A DNA stretch of 64,000 bases from Clostridium akagii DSM 12554 (GTDB lineage: Bacteria > Bacillota > Clostridia > Clostridiales > Clostridiaceae), in contig NZ_JMLK01000007.1 of assembly GCF_000686725.1 (NCBI RefSeq), positions 309,470-373,469 on the forward strand, written 5' to 3'. Each line of letters begins with the position of its first letter. The stretch's first letter is position 1. Below are positions 18,088-27,074 of the stretch, piece by piece. The position numbers and the translations under genes were made by a program. Under the pieces are notes generated by a model. That model was not told the DNA's origin. It saw only the letters and a program-made list of their open reading frames with translations, and did no database searches.

Positions 18088-19371
18088 ATGAAGATGGAAG
18101 GTTTGTATATGGGAAAGTGTAAGGAAAAAATAATTTTTCACATCGACGTGAATTCAGCTTTTTTATCATGGACTGCGGCAGATGCACTTCAACACGGAGA
18201 AACTGTGGATATAAGAAAAATAGCAGCAGTTATAGGAGGAGATCCATTAAGCCGTCATGGAATAGTTTTAGCAAAATCTATGTTAGCTAAAAAATACAAT
18301 ATTAAAACTGGAGAATCTTTGTTTTCAGCAAGGCAAAAATGCCCGAAACTTAAGGTTGTGGCTCCTAAATATGATTTATATGTAAGATGTAGCAATGCTA
18401 TGCTAAATATTTTAAATGAGTTTACACCTGTAATACAGAGGTTTTCCATTGATGAGTGTTTTTTGGATTTTTCCAATATGGAAAATATCTATAAAGATAC
18501 AATGAAACTTGCGTATGATATAAAAGATAGGATAAATAGGGAACTTGGATTTACAGTTAATATAGGAATAGCTCATAACAAGCTCTTAGCAAAAATGGCT
18601 TCGGATTTGGAAAAACCAGACAAGGTTCATACCCTTTTTGAAAATGAGATAAAGAAAAAAATGTGGCCACTGCCTGTGGGGGATTTATTTATGGTAGGAA
18701 GGGCTACAGAGCCTAAGCTCCATAAATTAAATATTAATACCATAGGTGAACTTGCAAATTTTGATATTAATATTTTAAAAACTGTGTTTAAAAGTCATGG
18801 TAATTTAATATGGAACTATGCTAATGGAATAGAAAATTCAAAGGTAAAACCAGGTAATCTTACAGACATGAAGAGTATGGGTAATTCAACAACAATGGCA
18901 TTTGACATCAGTGATAGGAGTACTGCATATATGGTACTACTTTCACTTTGTGAAACTGTTGGAATGAGACTTAGAAATTCACAAAATCTTTGCACACTGG
19001 TATCTATCGAAATAAAAAACAGTGATTTTTCATGCTATTCAAGGCAACGCAAATTAATGCATGCAACGGATTGTACAAATGAAATTGTAAAAACTACCTA
19101 TTCTCTTTTTGATGAAGTTTGGAAAGGGGAAAAGCTGAGACTTCTAGGAGTATCAGTATCAGAACTCTGCTCAAATGAAAACTATCAGATATCCATCTTT
19201 GATAATAAAGATATGGAAAAACACAGAGCATTAGATAGTACTATTGATAAAATTAGGATGAAATACGGTTCAAATTCTGTTCAAAGGGGCATGTTTTTGC
19301 AATCTGGTTTAAAGCCAATGAGTGGTGGTGTAGGAGAAGATGAATATGCGGAAATGTCCAGTAGGCTATAA
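18088..19371 (+). CDS. dinB: Y-family DNA polymerase (DinB/UmuC-like)
   Basis: This protein of about 420 residues carries out translesion synthesis during the SOS response. Seen are IIFHIDVNSAFLSW with the first catalytic Asp, the FSIDECFLD palm motif with Asp and Glu, GIAHNKLLAKMASDLEKP, a helix-hairpin-helix-like thumb (GRATEPKLHKLNINTIGELA) and a little-finger domain. Starts at 18088 (ATGAAGATGGAAGG) or the ATG at 18109 are both possible. A LexA box in the promoter strongly supports damage induction. Two small downstream frames appear to form its operon. Confidence 0.92.
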   Translation: MKMEGLYMGKCKEKIIFHIDVNSAFLSWTAADALQHGETVDIRKIAAVIGGDPLSRHGIVLAKSMLAKKYNIKTGESLFSARQKCPKLKVVAPKYDLYVRCSNAMLNILNEFTPVIQRFSIDECFLDFSNMENIYKDTMKLAYDIKDRINRELGFTVNIGIAHNKLLAKMASDLEKPDKVHTLFENEIKKKMWPLPVGDLFMVGRATEPKLHKLNINTIGELANFDINILKTVFKSHGNLIWNYANGIENSKVKPGNLTDMKSMGNSTTMAFDISDRSTAYMVLLSLCETVGMRLRNSQNLCTLVSIEIKNSDFSCYSRQRKLMHATDCTNEIVKTTYSLFDEVWKGEKLRLLGVSVSELCSNENYQISIFDNKDMEKHRALDSTIDKIRMKYGSNSVQRGMFLQSGLKPMSGGVGEDEYAEMSSRL

Positions 19372-19389
19372 GGAGAGGCTTATCATCAG

Positions 19390-19461
19390 ATGTATAATGC
19401 TACTTTTAATAGTCAAGCACGTGCTTTAACTCCAAAAAAATCTGTGGTGGTGAATATTTAA
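19390..19461 (+). CDS. Microprotein of 23 residues between dinB and the next gene
   Basis: An ATG at 19390 opens a 23-codon basic frame beginning MYNATFNSQARALTPKK and ending VVVNI. AGGAGAGG lies about 11 bases before it. Its TAA overlaps the next gene's ATG (TAATG), the arrangement expected for translational coupling. The product is unrecognised. Confidence 0.5.
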   Translation: MYNATFNSQARALTPKKSVVVNI

Positions 19462-19727
19462 TGAAGATATTAGCAAAGTATGTTGATATGCTAAGTTGGG
19501 GTGACCAAAATGGGAATTTGCATCCCATAAGATTCAGGTATTCTGCAGAAGATGAAAGAAATGTAGTGATAAAGGTTGATAAGGTTATACAGATTACTAA
19601 GGAAAATATAGCAGGAAATAATATGTTGGTATTTAGGTGCCAAAGCATAATATGTGGTATAAATAAGTTATTTGAATTAAAGTATGAAATAAGTAATTGT
19701 AAATGGATATTGTTCAAGATTGAATAG
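19461..19727 (+). CDS. Small hypothetical protein in dinB operon
   Basis: This 88-residue, beta-rich-looking protein (IRFRYSAEDERNVVIKVDKVIQI, ELKYEISNCKWILFKIE) has no family I can name. It overlaps the preceding microprotein stop by one base and sits 90 bases after dinB, so it is probably in the same SOS-regulated transcript. By analogy to polymerase-accessory genes such as yolD it may modulate the polymerase, but the sequence does not resemble YolD. Confidence 0.65.
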   Translation: MKILAKYVDMLSWGDQNGNLHPIRFRYSAEDERNVVIKVDKVIQITKENIAGNNMLVFRCQSIICGINKLFELKYEISNCKWILFKIE

Positions 19728-19799
19728 TTTAAATAATAGTTTCATAATTTTTTAGTTAGCACTGAGATGCGGTGAAATATCATCTAAGTGCAATGCTTA

Positions 19800-20480
19800 T
19801 TATTCGGACAACATGTCTTCCAGACTATTAAGATCTAAAATTTTAAATGAATTTTTGTGAAAATCTATAAGATTGTCATTTCTCATGTTCATAAGTTCTC
19901 TTGAAAGTGACGGACGGGGTACACCTAAGGTCTCTGCCATTTCATTTCTAGAAGAATTAATTTGAAACATGAGATTTTTGTTTATATAGTAATTTTCAAG
20001 TAAAAAACTTGATATTTTCTCACGTAAAGTTTCGTAGGATAGGCTCTTTAGTTTTTTATTAAGCATAAGAATTTTGTTGGATAATAACCCCATGAAATTA
20101 TTTAACATCATAGTGCTAATGCTACAAAGTTTAATAATATCATTTTTGCTTATAAATAATATCTTACAATTATCCGAAGCCATAATTGTAGAAGGATATT
20201 TATTCATATCTGAAAAAATAACAACTTCCCCGAATATGTCCGAAGGTGAAAATTTTGCTATAGTAACAGTTTTACCAGATGAAAAAAGCTTTTTTATCTC
20301 AATGGAACCTTCTAATATAATTCCTAAATTATAGCAATTTTCACCTTCAGCAGCTATTAATGCATCCTTTGAATAGGAATTTATTTCGTAATGTATTTTG
20401 GATAATAGAATTTCCATGGAATTTATATCGAAATTTTTGAATATTATGCAGGCGCTTAGCGCAGGGGAAATCCCAGTCAT
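19800..20480 (-). CDS. Crp/Fnr-family regulator (HcpR-like)
   Basis: The protein of about 226 residues has an N-terminal cyclic-nucleotide-type beta barrel (GILEGSIEIKKLFSSGKTVTIAKFSPSDIFGE), a dimer helix and a C-terminal winged helix with the recognition stretch NEMAETLGVPRPSLSRELMNM. It starts at the ATG at 20480. An upstream GTG overlaps its AGGAAG site. It is divergent from a ferredoxin-like gene, with a palindrome between them. That layout matches the HcpR regulon (nitrosative stress, hcp and frdX) described for clostridia, so HcpR is the best guess. Confidence 0.85.
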   Translation of the reverse strand: MTGISPALSACIIFKNFDINSMEILLSKIHYEINSYSKDALIAAEGENCYNLGIILEGSIEIKKLFSSGKTVTIAKFSPSDIFGEVVIFSDMNKYPSTIMASDNCKILFISKNDIIKLCSISTMMLNNFMGLLSNKILMLNKKLKSLSYETLREKISSFLLENYYINKNLMFQINSSRNEMAETLGVPRPSLSRELMNMRNDNLIDFHKNSFKILDLNSLEDMLSE

Positions 20481-20542
20481 CTTAGTCACTTCCTTTTAAC
20501 AAATTCTGAATATTTAGTACAAATTTAAAATATTTTAAAAAA

Positions 20543-20558
20543 GGTAACACAAGTTACC
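20543..20558. promoter_or_regulatory. Crp/Fnr-type palindromic operator
   Basis: GGTAACACAAGTTACC is a perfect 6-4-6 inverted repeat between the divergent regulator and ferredoxin-like genes. Its GTAAC-N6-GTTAC-like core fits Crp/Fnr half-site geometry. It lies 63 bases upstream of the regulator and 123 bases upstream of the ferredoxin start. Confidence 0.65.
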
Positions 20559-20680
20559 GACTTTATATTAAAATATTACTATAATAAAAACATGAAAGCA
20601 AGATAAAATGTTATGGTTCATTAATGCAGCTGAAAGAAAATAAAAAATTAAATATCTTAATATAAAACGGAGGCAAAAAT

Positions 20681-21418
20681 ATGAAAAGAGAAATTGTTAA
20701 AATACATGAAGAGAAATGTAATGGATGTGGAATATGTGTAACAGCTTGTCATGAAGGCGCAATTAAAATAGTTGAAGGAAAAGCAAGGCTAATAAGTGAT
20801 ATTTATTGTGACGGGTTAGGCGATTGTCTTCCAGGATGCCCTGAAGGAGCTATTGAAATAATTGAAAGAGATGCTAACGAGTACAGCATAGAGGCCGTAG
20901 AAAATCTTAAGGCAGAAAAAGAAAATCAATTACAGGAAAAACATGTTATGACTTCTGGATGTCCAGGAACAGCAGCTAGGGCTATAGTTAGGAAACAACA
21001 TATTGCAGAAAAACCAATTAAAAGCATAGATGTGAAGAGTGAAGAAAAAAATAGCTCGGAACTAAGACAATGGCCTGTTCAATTAAATTTAATAAATACA
21101 AGAGCGCCATATTTAAACGGGGCTAATCTATTAGTAGCAGCAGATTGTACGGCTTATGCCTACGCAGATTTTCATAAGGATTTTATAAAAAATCATATAA
21201 CAGTTATAGGATGTCCTAAATTAGATGACGTAAATTATTACAAGGAAAAGTTAAAAGATATTTTGAGTAATAATGATATAAAAAGTATAACGGTAGTAAG
21301 AATGGAAGTACCATGTTGTGGTGGAATCGTTTCTGCAGTAAAATCAGCAATGCTGGAATCTGAAATTATCGTTCCATATAGGGAAGTTGTAATAAGTACT
21401 GAGGGAAACCTACTATAA
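20681..21418 (+). CDS. 4Fe-4S ferredoxin-like protein (FrdX-like)
   Basis: This 245-residue protein begins with two cluster-binding motifs, CNGCGICVTACHEGAI and CDGLGDCLPGCPEGAI. The second is a variant spacing, as in two-cluster ferredoxins. The C-terminal two thirds contain SGCPG, a conserved block ANLLVAADCTAYAYADFHKDF, VIGCPKLDD and VPCCGGI, suggesting more metal ligands. Proteins of this type are commonly next to HcpR/hybrid cluster protein genes. It probably passes electrons in the nitrosative-stress response. No hcp gene is adjacent here. Confidence 0.85.
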   Translation: MKREIVKIHEEKCNGCGICVTACHEGAIKIVEGKARLISDIYCDGLGDCLPGCPEGAIEIIERDANEYSIEAVENLKAEKENQLQEKHVMTSGCPGTAARAIVRKQHIAEKPIKSIDVKSEEKNSSELRQWPVQLNLINTRAPYLNGANLLVAADCTAYAYADFHKDFIKNHITVIGCPKLDDVNYYKEKLKDILSNNDIKSITVVRMEVPCCGGIVSAVKSAMLESEIIVPYREVVISTEGNLL

Positions 21419-21472
21419 AAGTGACAAGAAATTGATGGGATCTTAAGAAAAGAGTTTTTTCTTTGCTATGGT

Positions 21473-21513
21473 AATCCATGATGCTAAAAAGCAACATGGA
21501 TTATTTGTTTTTT
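21473..21513 (+). terminator. Terminator between convergent genes
   Basis: AATCCATG (21473) pairs with CATGGATT (21495), followed by a T-rich stretch (ATTTGTTTTTTAG). It separates the ferredoxin-like and TerC-like genes. Confidence 0.75.
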
Positions 21514-21558
21514 AGTACATGACACTGATATTATCACTCAAAAAAAACTAGAAACTTG

Positions 21559-22488
21559 TCACTCTAATTTGTACTTTTTTTCATGAAGCACTGATTTCCA
21601 AAAGAAAAATGCTATAACAGATATTGTTATTAGTGGTGAAATGAATTGTGGAACTTCTATACTAAAACCTTCAAGTATCATTACAATGCCAAGACATAAA
21701 ATAGAATACATTGCTCCATTTTTAAGGAATACATATTTTTTGATATTTTCTATATTTCCTAATGTAAGTTGTCTAACTACAAAGGCTCCTAGTCCATTTC
21801 CAAGTATTATTAGAGGTACTGACATGGTAAAAGCAAATGCACCTAAAACTCCATCAATGGAAAAAGTTGCATCAATAATTTCTAAGTATAATATCTTACT
21901 AATATCTGACATATGACTTTTATTATTTAATAATTCATGTTCATTAGATTCTGCATTTTTTTTGAAGCCATCAGTTATAAAAAATGCGGAAGATCCTATT
22001 ACTGATGATAAAGCTAGCATTGTATTGTATTTTAAAGATAGCCCAACAATTATAGCTAAAATTATGGAGGCTGCGGCATAAAACCAAGCACCGTGTTTTA
22101 GAAAAAATTTTTCAGGTGAAAGCCCAAACTTTTTATCTTCCATAAACAGCCAATGCAAGAATAAGAATAATAAAAATATCCCACCACCAAGCATAAGAAA
22201 TGGTTTAGTAGTTTCAATGGAATCCTGCACGTGTGGATCATTTGAAAATGTTGCTGTAAGAGCACCTATTGGTCCAAGACTAGTATTAGTAAGCCATACT
22301 ATAAGCCAAGGTAGTAGGCCACGTACAACAAATACTGCGAATAGTAGACCATAAACAAGAAAAAATTTCTTGCCTTTTTCCGACATAGTTCCAAGTACTT
22401 CTGCATTTATTACAGCATTGTCGATACTAGATACTACTTCAAAAATACATAATCCAACCAAAACAAACAAAACTGAGAGCATTCCCAT
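21559..22488 (-). CDS. TerC/DUF475-family membrane protein
   Basis: The protein of about 309 residues has seven to nine helices and the two TerC-type acidic membrane motifs: VVSSIDNAVINAEV near the N-terminus and LEIIDATFSIDGVLGAFAF in the second half. TerC and DUF475 proteins are linked to tellurite resistance and metal (Mn2+) export. The ATG at 22488 follows AAGGAG. The TTG at 22506 does not have a site of its own. No yybP-ykoY leader is seen before this gene, unlike the exchanger at 587. Confidence 0.87.
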   Translation of the reverse strand: MGMLSVLFVLVGLCIFEVVSSIDNAVINAEVLGTMSEKGKKFFLVYGLLFAVFVVRGLLPWLIVWLTNTSLGPIGALTATFSNDPHVQDSIETTKPFLMLGGGIFLLFLFLHWLFMEDKKFGLSPEKFFLKHGAWFYAAASIILAIIVGLSLKYNTMLALSSVIGSSAFFITDGFKKNAESNEHELLNNKSHMSDISKILYLEIIDATFSIDGVLGAFAFTMSVPLIILGNGLGAFVVRQLTLGNIENIKKYVFLKNGAMYSILCLGIVMILEGFSIEVPQFISPLITISVIAFFFWKSVLHEKKYKLE

Positions 22489-22686
22489 ATAATCCACTCC
22501 TTGCAATTAATATTATCTTTTATATATGACATTATGCTAACATATTAAAAATAATAAATATACCTTTTGTTGAATGTTAAAATCTAAAATGTTAAAATCA
22601 ATAGGTAGGTTTATTGAGTATAATAACAAATTATGCTAAAGATTAAAATATATTTTTATATTATCACGCATTCTGGAGGAAAATTT

Positions 22687-23673
22687 ATGAAGACTTATGA
22701 TATTATTGTTATTGGAGCGGGACCAGCAGGCATTTCAGCAGCAATAGCGGCTAAAAAAGAAGGTATTGATAATTTAATTATACTAGACAGAGAGGACAAC
22801 CTGGGTGGAATACTAAATCAATGTATTCATGATGGGTTCGGAATGGATACTTTTAAAGAAAATATCACAGGACCTGAATATGCAGAAAGACTTATAGATA
22901 TAGTTAAAACTTTAAATATTGGATATAAGACTAAGACCACAGTTTTAAACATAGATAGAGATAATATAGTCACCGCAGTGAATGGAATAGATGGTGTATT
23001 CAGAATAAGAGGTAAAGCTTTGATATATGCAGCAGGAGCTAGAGAAAACGGGAATTTAAAAGGGGATATAAACAGAAATAAGTGTGCAGGAATATATACA
23101 GCAGGGACGGTTCAGAGATTTGTTAATGTGGAAGGTTATGTAACTGGCAAAAATGCTATAATTTTAGGTTCAAATAATTTAGGACTTATAATGGCTGGAA
23201 GATTAGTGATTGAAGGAATCCATGTAAAGGCTATAATAGAGCCTGAAAAAAATATATTAGGACTGGAAAAAAACTTTATGAATTGGGTAAAACCTTTTGA
23301 TATACCAGTTAAACTTGGCTATGACATAATAGGAATTGAAGGTACTAAGAGGATAACTGGGGTAACTATTATAAAGGTTGATATAAATCACAGGAGACAG
23401 GAAGGTACAGAAAAATTTATAGCTTGTGATAATTTAATATTGGCATCAAAATTAATTCCGGAAACTGAAATTATAAGTAAGCTAGGTGTTAGTATGTGCA
23501 AAAAAAACAATGAACCTAAGGTGGATGAAACTTTGCAGACAAATATTAGTGGGATTTTTGTATGTGGAAATGCACTACACATTAATGAATTTGCTGATAG
23601 CGTGGCTAAAGAAGGAAATATTGCAGGTATCAATGCAGCCAAATATATTAAATTTGATGGGAGTGTTTTTTAA
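22687..23673 (+). CDS. FAD/NAD-dependent pyridine nucleotide-disulfide-type oxidoreductase
   Basis: The protein of about 328 residues has an N-terminal FAD dinucleotide-binding fold (DIIVIGAGPAGISAAIAAKK), a conserved GGILNQCIHDGFG, a second NAD fold (NAIILGSNNLGLIMAGRL) and a final FAD motif (TNISGIFVCGNALHI). It resembles the middle protein of clostridial glycerol-3-phosphate oxidase clusters (GlpO-like, this protein, DUF1667). Its usual partners are absent. GGAGG lies before the ATG at 22687. It overlaps the next start by one base. Confidence 0.82.
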   Translation: MKTYDIIVIGAGPAGISAAIAAKKEGIDNLIILDREDNLGGILNQCIHDGFGMDTFKENITGPEYAERLIDIVKTLNIGYKTKTTVLNIDRDNIVTAVNGIDGVFRIRGKALIYAAGARENGNLKGDINRNKCAGIYTAGTVQRFVNVEGYVTGKNAIILGSNNLGLIMAGRLVIEGIHVKAIIEPEKNILGLEKNFMNWVKPFDIPVKLGYDIIGIEGTKRITGVTIIKVDINHRRQEGTEKFIACDNLILASKLIPETEIISKLGVSMCKKNNEPKVDETLQTNISGIFVCGNALHINEFADSVAKEGNIAGINAAKYIKFDGSVF

Positions 23674-24272
23674 TGAAGAAAAAAATCATACTTAGAGAGA
23701 TTGCTGGATGGACAGCATCAATTTTATTTGCAGTTGTAATAGCCGTAGTAGTAGACACAAAAGTTTTTGCTGCGGTGGAGGTTAGGCAGAGTTCCATGGA
23801 AAATACACTTTATCAGGGACAAAAACTTATTATTGAAAAAGTAAGCTATAATTTCAGTAGCCCTAAAAGCGGAGATATAATTATTTTTTTAGAGGATAAG
23901 TATAAAAAAAATTATGGTGATGAATTAAATATATTTAAAGAGGATGTTGAAAACCAGCTAAATTTGAGTTCAAGTGTAAATACAAGACTAGTAAAAAGGG
24001 TAATCGGGGTACCTGGTGATAAAATTGATTTAAAAGATGGGTATGTATATGTGAATGGCAAAAAAATTAATGAAAGCTATGTCACAAGTAAAACTTTTAA
24101 AGAAGACATAAGTTTCCCTATAAAAGTACCAGAGGGAAAGTTATTTGTATTAGGGGACAATAGGCAGGTAAGTCGAGATAGTAGAAGTTTTGGACTTATC
24201 GATTATAAACAAGTAGATGGTAAAGTTATACTTAGGATATGGCCATTGGACAAGCTGGGAAAGGTTAAGTAA
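23673..24272 (+). CDS. lepB: Signal peptidase I
   Basis: The 199-residue enzyme is anchored by one N-terminal helix (residues about 12-33) and cleaves secretory signal peptides outside the membrane. The catalytic Ser41 is in the variant motif SSMENTL (usually SSMxPTL). The catalytic Lys108 is in RLVKRVIGVPGD, and the GDNRQVSRDSRSFG box follows. It begins within the stop region of the oxidoreductase gene (TAATG), so the two are coupled, with no evident functional link. Confidence 0.93.
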   Translation: MKKKIILREIAGWTASILFAVVIAVVVDTKVFAAVEVRQSSMENTLYQGQKLIIEKVSYNFSSPKSGDIIIFLEDKYKKNYGDELNIFKEDVENQLNLSSSVNTRLVKRVIGVPGDKIDLKDGYVYVNGKKINESYVTSKTFKEDISFPIKVPEGKLFVLGDNRQVSRDSRSFGLIDYKQVDGKVILRIWPLDKLGKVK

Positions 24273-24372
24273 GTCGAAAGGGACAGGTGACTAAATAGAA
24301 GTCCCTTTGCTAAAAATTTAGTATAAGTTTTTTAAATTTGTACAAAATAAAACTAGCAAAGGGGGAGTCAGT

Positions 24373-25650
24373 ATGAAACCTTATAAAAAGATTTCTATAA
24401 TAAGTCTAGTAATTATATTTATGGTTTTAATCACAATAAATATAAATAATAAAATGTTATATCCACAAGTGAAAGCTTATACAAATAGTGAGGATGTTAC
24501 GGATATAGCATTAAGCCCTGGGAAAAATCCTACAGAACTAAATTATAATTGGTATAGTAAAGATGGTGATAAAAAGAGTGCTGTGCAGATAGCGTTAAAG
24601 TCAGATATGGATAGTGATGAATTCCCTATAAATAAGGCCAAAACTTTTTATGGAGAAATATCCAAGGCAAATGATGATTTTTTTGCAAATAAAGTTATAG
24701 TTCAGGGGATTGAGGAATCAAAGGAATATGTGTATCGTTTAGGAGATGGTACTAATTGGAGCAAAGTATATAATTTCTCCAGTCGTAATCCAAACCAATT
24801 TAGCTTTTTTTGTGCTGGTGATCCACAGATAGGAGCAAGTGGGAATATAGCTAGCGATGAAAAAGGATGGATAAATACAATAAATAATGCTACAAATAAA
24901 TTTCCTAATGCAAGTTTTTTAATTTCAGTAGGTGACCAAATTAATAAGGGAAATAATGAACAGCAGTACACAGCATATTTTGCACCAAAACAATTTCAAA
25001 GTTTACCTATTGCGGCTGTTGCAGGAAATCATGAAGGTAGCAGTAAAGGGCATACTTATCATTTTAATCCTCCAAACATGAAAAATCCAGGAGACGATTA
25101 TGATTTTAAATATGGGGATGCATTGTTTTTAATGCTTAACAGTAACAATACAAATGAAGATGAACACGCAAGCTTCATGGAAAAAACTATTAATGAAAAT
25201 CCAAATGCAAAATGGAAAATAGTTGTATTACATCATTCGCTTTATAGTTCGGGTGGTCATGAAGATGATAGTGCTATTGTTGAAAGAAGAAATGCCCTAG
25301 TACCCGTTTTTGATAAGCTGGGAATTGATGTGGTGTTAAGTGGTCATGATCACAGTTACACAAGAACTTACCAAATGCAGGGAGGAAAGGCAATGGGAAA
25401 AACAGAAAAAGGTATGGATGGGGCTATTTTGAACCCTACAGGTACTCTTTATATAACAGAAAACTCTGCAAGTGGTAGCAAATATTATAAAATTGATTCC
25501 AAAAATAATAGTTATTATGAAGCATTTAAACAGCAAATAAAAGTTCCAACAATATCTGTAATTAATGTAGATAAAAATAGTTTTGAGATAAATACGTACA
25601 GGACAGATAATATGGAAGTCACAGATAAATACAAGATTGTTAAGAGCTAA
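24373..25650 (+). CDS. Secreted purple acid phosphatase-like metallophosphoesterase
   Basis: The 425-residue protein has an N-terminal signal/anchor helix, a fibronectin-like purple acid phosphatase N-domain (about 40-135), and a calcineurin-type catalytic domain with CAGDPQIG, VGDQINKG, VAGNHEG, VLHHSLYSSGGH and SGHDHSYTRTY. These supply the two-metal ligand set. It probably releases phosphate from external esters. GGGGG precedes the ATG. A perfect terminator (AAAAGTACCAAGTTAA, 25652 on) follows. Confidence 0.9.
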   Translation: MKPYKKISIISLVIIFMVLITININNKMLYPQVKAYTNSEDVTDIALSPGKNPTELNYNWYSKDGDKKSAVQIALKSDMDSDEFPINKAKTFYGEISKANDDFFANKVIVQGIEESKEYVYRLGDGTNWSKVYNFSSRNPNQFSFFCAGDPQIGASGNIASDEKGWINTINNATNKFPNASFLISVGDQINKGNNEQQYTAYFAPKQFQSLPIAAVAGNHEGSSKGHTYHFNPPNMKNPGDDYDFKYGDALFLMLNSNNTNEDEHASFMEKTINENPNAKWKIVVLHHSLYSSGGHEDDSAIVERRNALVPVFDKLGIDVVLSGHDHSYTRTYQMQGGKAMGKTEKGMDGAILNPTGTLYITENSASGSKYYKIDSKNNSYYEAFKQQIKVPTISVINVDKNSFEINTYRTDNMEVTDKYKIVKS

Positions 25651-25651
25651 C

Positions 25652-25692
25652 AAAAGTACCAAGTTAAAATCTTCATTAACTTGGTACTTTTC
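25652..25692 (+). terminator. Terminator of phosphatase gene
   Basis: AAAAGTACCAAGTTAA pairs perfectly with TTAACTTGGTACTTTT around an eight-base loop. Confidence 0.85.
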
Positions 25693-25740
25693 AGCAAAAA
25701 AAGTGTAATTCAATCTCCATCTACTCTCTTATCTACCACT

Positions 25741-26511
25741 TTAGTAGATTCTCACCGCTAATATACCAATGTATTCTTTAACCGCTAAGCTAAGGTTTAA
25801 AATTCCACTGCCAGAGGGTAAAAGCTCATTAACTTCAAATTTCACATCAACGTTAGTCTGATAATCAGTAGGAAAGGGAAGCACTTTCACATTAAATTTA
25901 TTAAATTGTTTTACAGCTCTTGGCATATGAAAAGCTGATGTTACAAGAATGGGATTTTTGAAATTGTGGTTTCCCATAATTGCTTTGGTATATTTAGCAT
26001 TTTCAGTTGTATTAACACTTCTAGTATCTATAAATATCATATTTTTAGGCACACCAATGGAAATTAAAATATTACGTGCTACTAAAGACTCAGATCCTGA
26101 GGAGCTAAAAACCTTCCCACCGGAAATTATTATTGGTATGTTCAATTTTTTATATAATTCTATAGTGGTAAGAAGCCTGTTAGCAGAATATCCAGAAAGA
26201 TGACCCTTAAAATCCAAATTTGGGGTATCTAGAGTTGCGCCACCGCCAAGCATAACAATGACATCGCCTTGAGGACTTTTGGGAACAGAATATTCTTTTT
26301 CAAGAGGTGAAATAATTAAGCCGGTAACAAGAGGAGTGCAAAAAGCATAAAATATAATAGTTAAAATCATTAATGGTTTAAAAAGTTTGTTTTTGGTTCT
26401 AAAAAGCTTAAAACATATTACAATAAGTAGAAGTATAAATATGCCTGGAGGAAGTATAAATGTAGAATATAAAAATTTTATAATATAAATCATTGCTAAA
26501 ATACTATGCAA
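25741..26511 (-). CDS. YdcF/ElyC-like DUF218 membrane protein
   Basis: The protein of about 250 residues has two N-terminal helices and a DUF218 domain with VIVMLGGGATLD, SANRLLTTIELYKKLNIPIIISGGKVFSSSGSES, DTRSVNTTENA and VTSAFHMPRAVKQF. ElyC/SanA-type members affect envelope integrity. The start is unclear: a TTG at 26511 or an ATG at 26493. An upstream eight-codon frame (26527-26504, MPMPLVA) with a perfect AAGGAG overlaps the TTG by eight bases, so initiation may be by coupling. Confidence 0.85.
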   Translation of the reverse strand: MHSILAMIYIIKFLYSTFILPPGIFILLLIVICFKLFRTKNKLFKPLMILTIIFYAFCTPLVTGLIISPLEKEYSVPKSPQGDVIVMLGGGATLDTPNLDFKGHLSGYSANRLLTTIELYKKLNIPIIISGGKVFSSSGSESLVARNILISIGVPKNMIFIDTRSVNTTENAKYTKAIMGNHNFKNPILVTSAFHMPRAVKQFNKFNVKVLPFPTDYQTNVDVKFEVNELLPSGSGILNLSLAVKEYIGILAVRIY

Positions 26512-26703
26512 CTAAGGGCATTGGCATAGTTTCTCCTTTCAATAAGTAATATAACTCTTTTATAAATCTAACATAAAAATATTAAATATAAAAGTATTTT
26601 ATGTGCAATATATGTAACTGTGTCATTTTTATATGCAAGGAATATTATATATTGTGAAGAACTAAAGCTTAGGGCATCTTCAAAAAAAATATTGGGGAAG
26701 TGA

Positions 26704-27039
26704 ATGGGTATGGGTTTAAGCTCTAAGGATATTGCTAATTGTGGTCTTTTCGGGAAGAAAAACAATAATATTTTATTAATTTTGATAGTTGTATTCTTCT
26801 TGTTTTGCTGTTGTGGTGGTGGAGGTAATGCTGGAGGAATCATATCAAGTTGTGACCCGTGCGGCAGAAGGCGTAGAAGAGGAAATGGCGTCGGCGGTGG
26901 CATTGGGAGAGTATCAATAATCTGGGTAGTTGTGATATTAGCATTACTTGCAGGTGGTAATAGGAATACAAATACAAATATAATAAATTTGGATACTGAT
27001 GATGGTACGGATTTTGCTGGAAGTACCACTGGATTTTAG
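26704..27039 (+). CDS. Small Gly/Cys-rich membrane protein
   Basis: This 111-residue protein has a hydrophobic segment ending in Cys/Gly clusters (VVFFLFCCCGGGG), a basic patch GRRRRR, a second helix (VSIIWVVVILALLAGG) and an Asn/Thr/Asp tail. It begins an eight-gene run of tiny proteins and follows GGGGAAG. Gly-rich one-helix proteins of this sort recall YjcZ/SscA-type spore proteins, but I cannot assign a family. Confidence 0.65.
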   Translation: MGMGLSSKDIANCGLFGKKNNNILLILIVVFFLFCCCGGGGNAGGIISSCDPCGRRRRRGNGVGGGIGRVSIIWVVVILALLAGGNRNTNTNIINLDTDDGTDFAGSTTGF

Positions 27040-27074
27040 TATCTAATGTTTGAATTACCTAGGGAGGGGGTTGT

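Noticed and set aside
22489..22620. yybP-ykoY riboswitch before the TerC-like gene
   Set aside because: The stretch is short and AT-rich and none of the conserved riboswitch blocks is present.
26568..27029. 153-codon minus-strand frame
   Set aside because: It is a shadow of the Gly/Cys-rich small gene; proline runs reflect complementary glycine codons.
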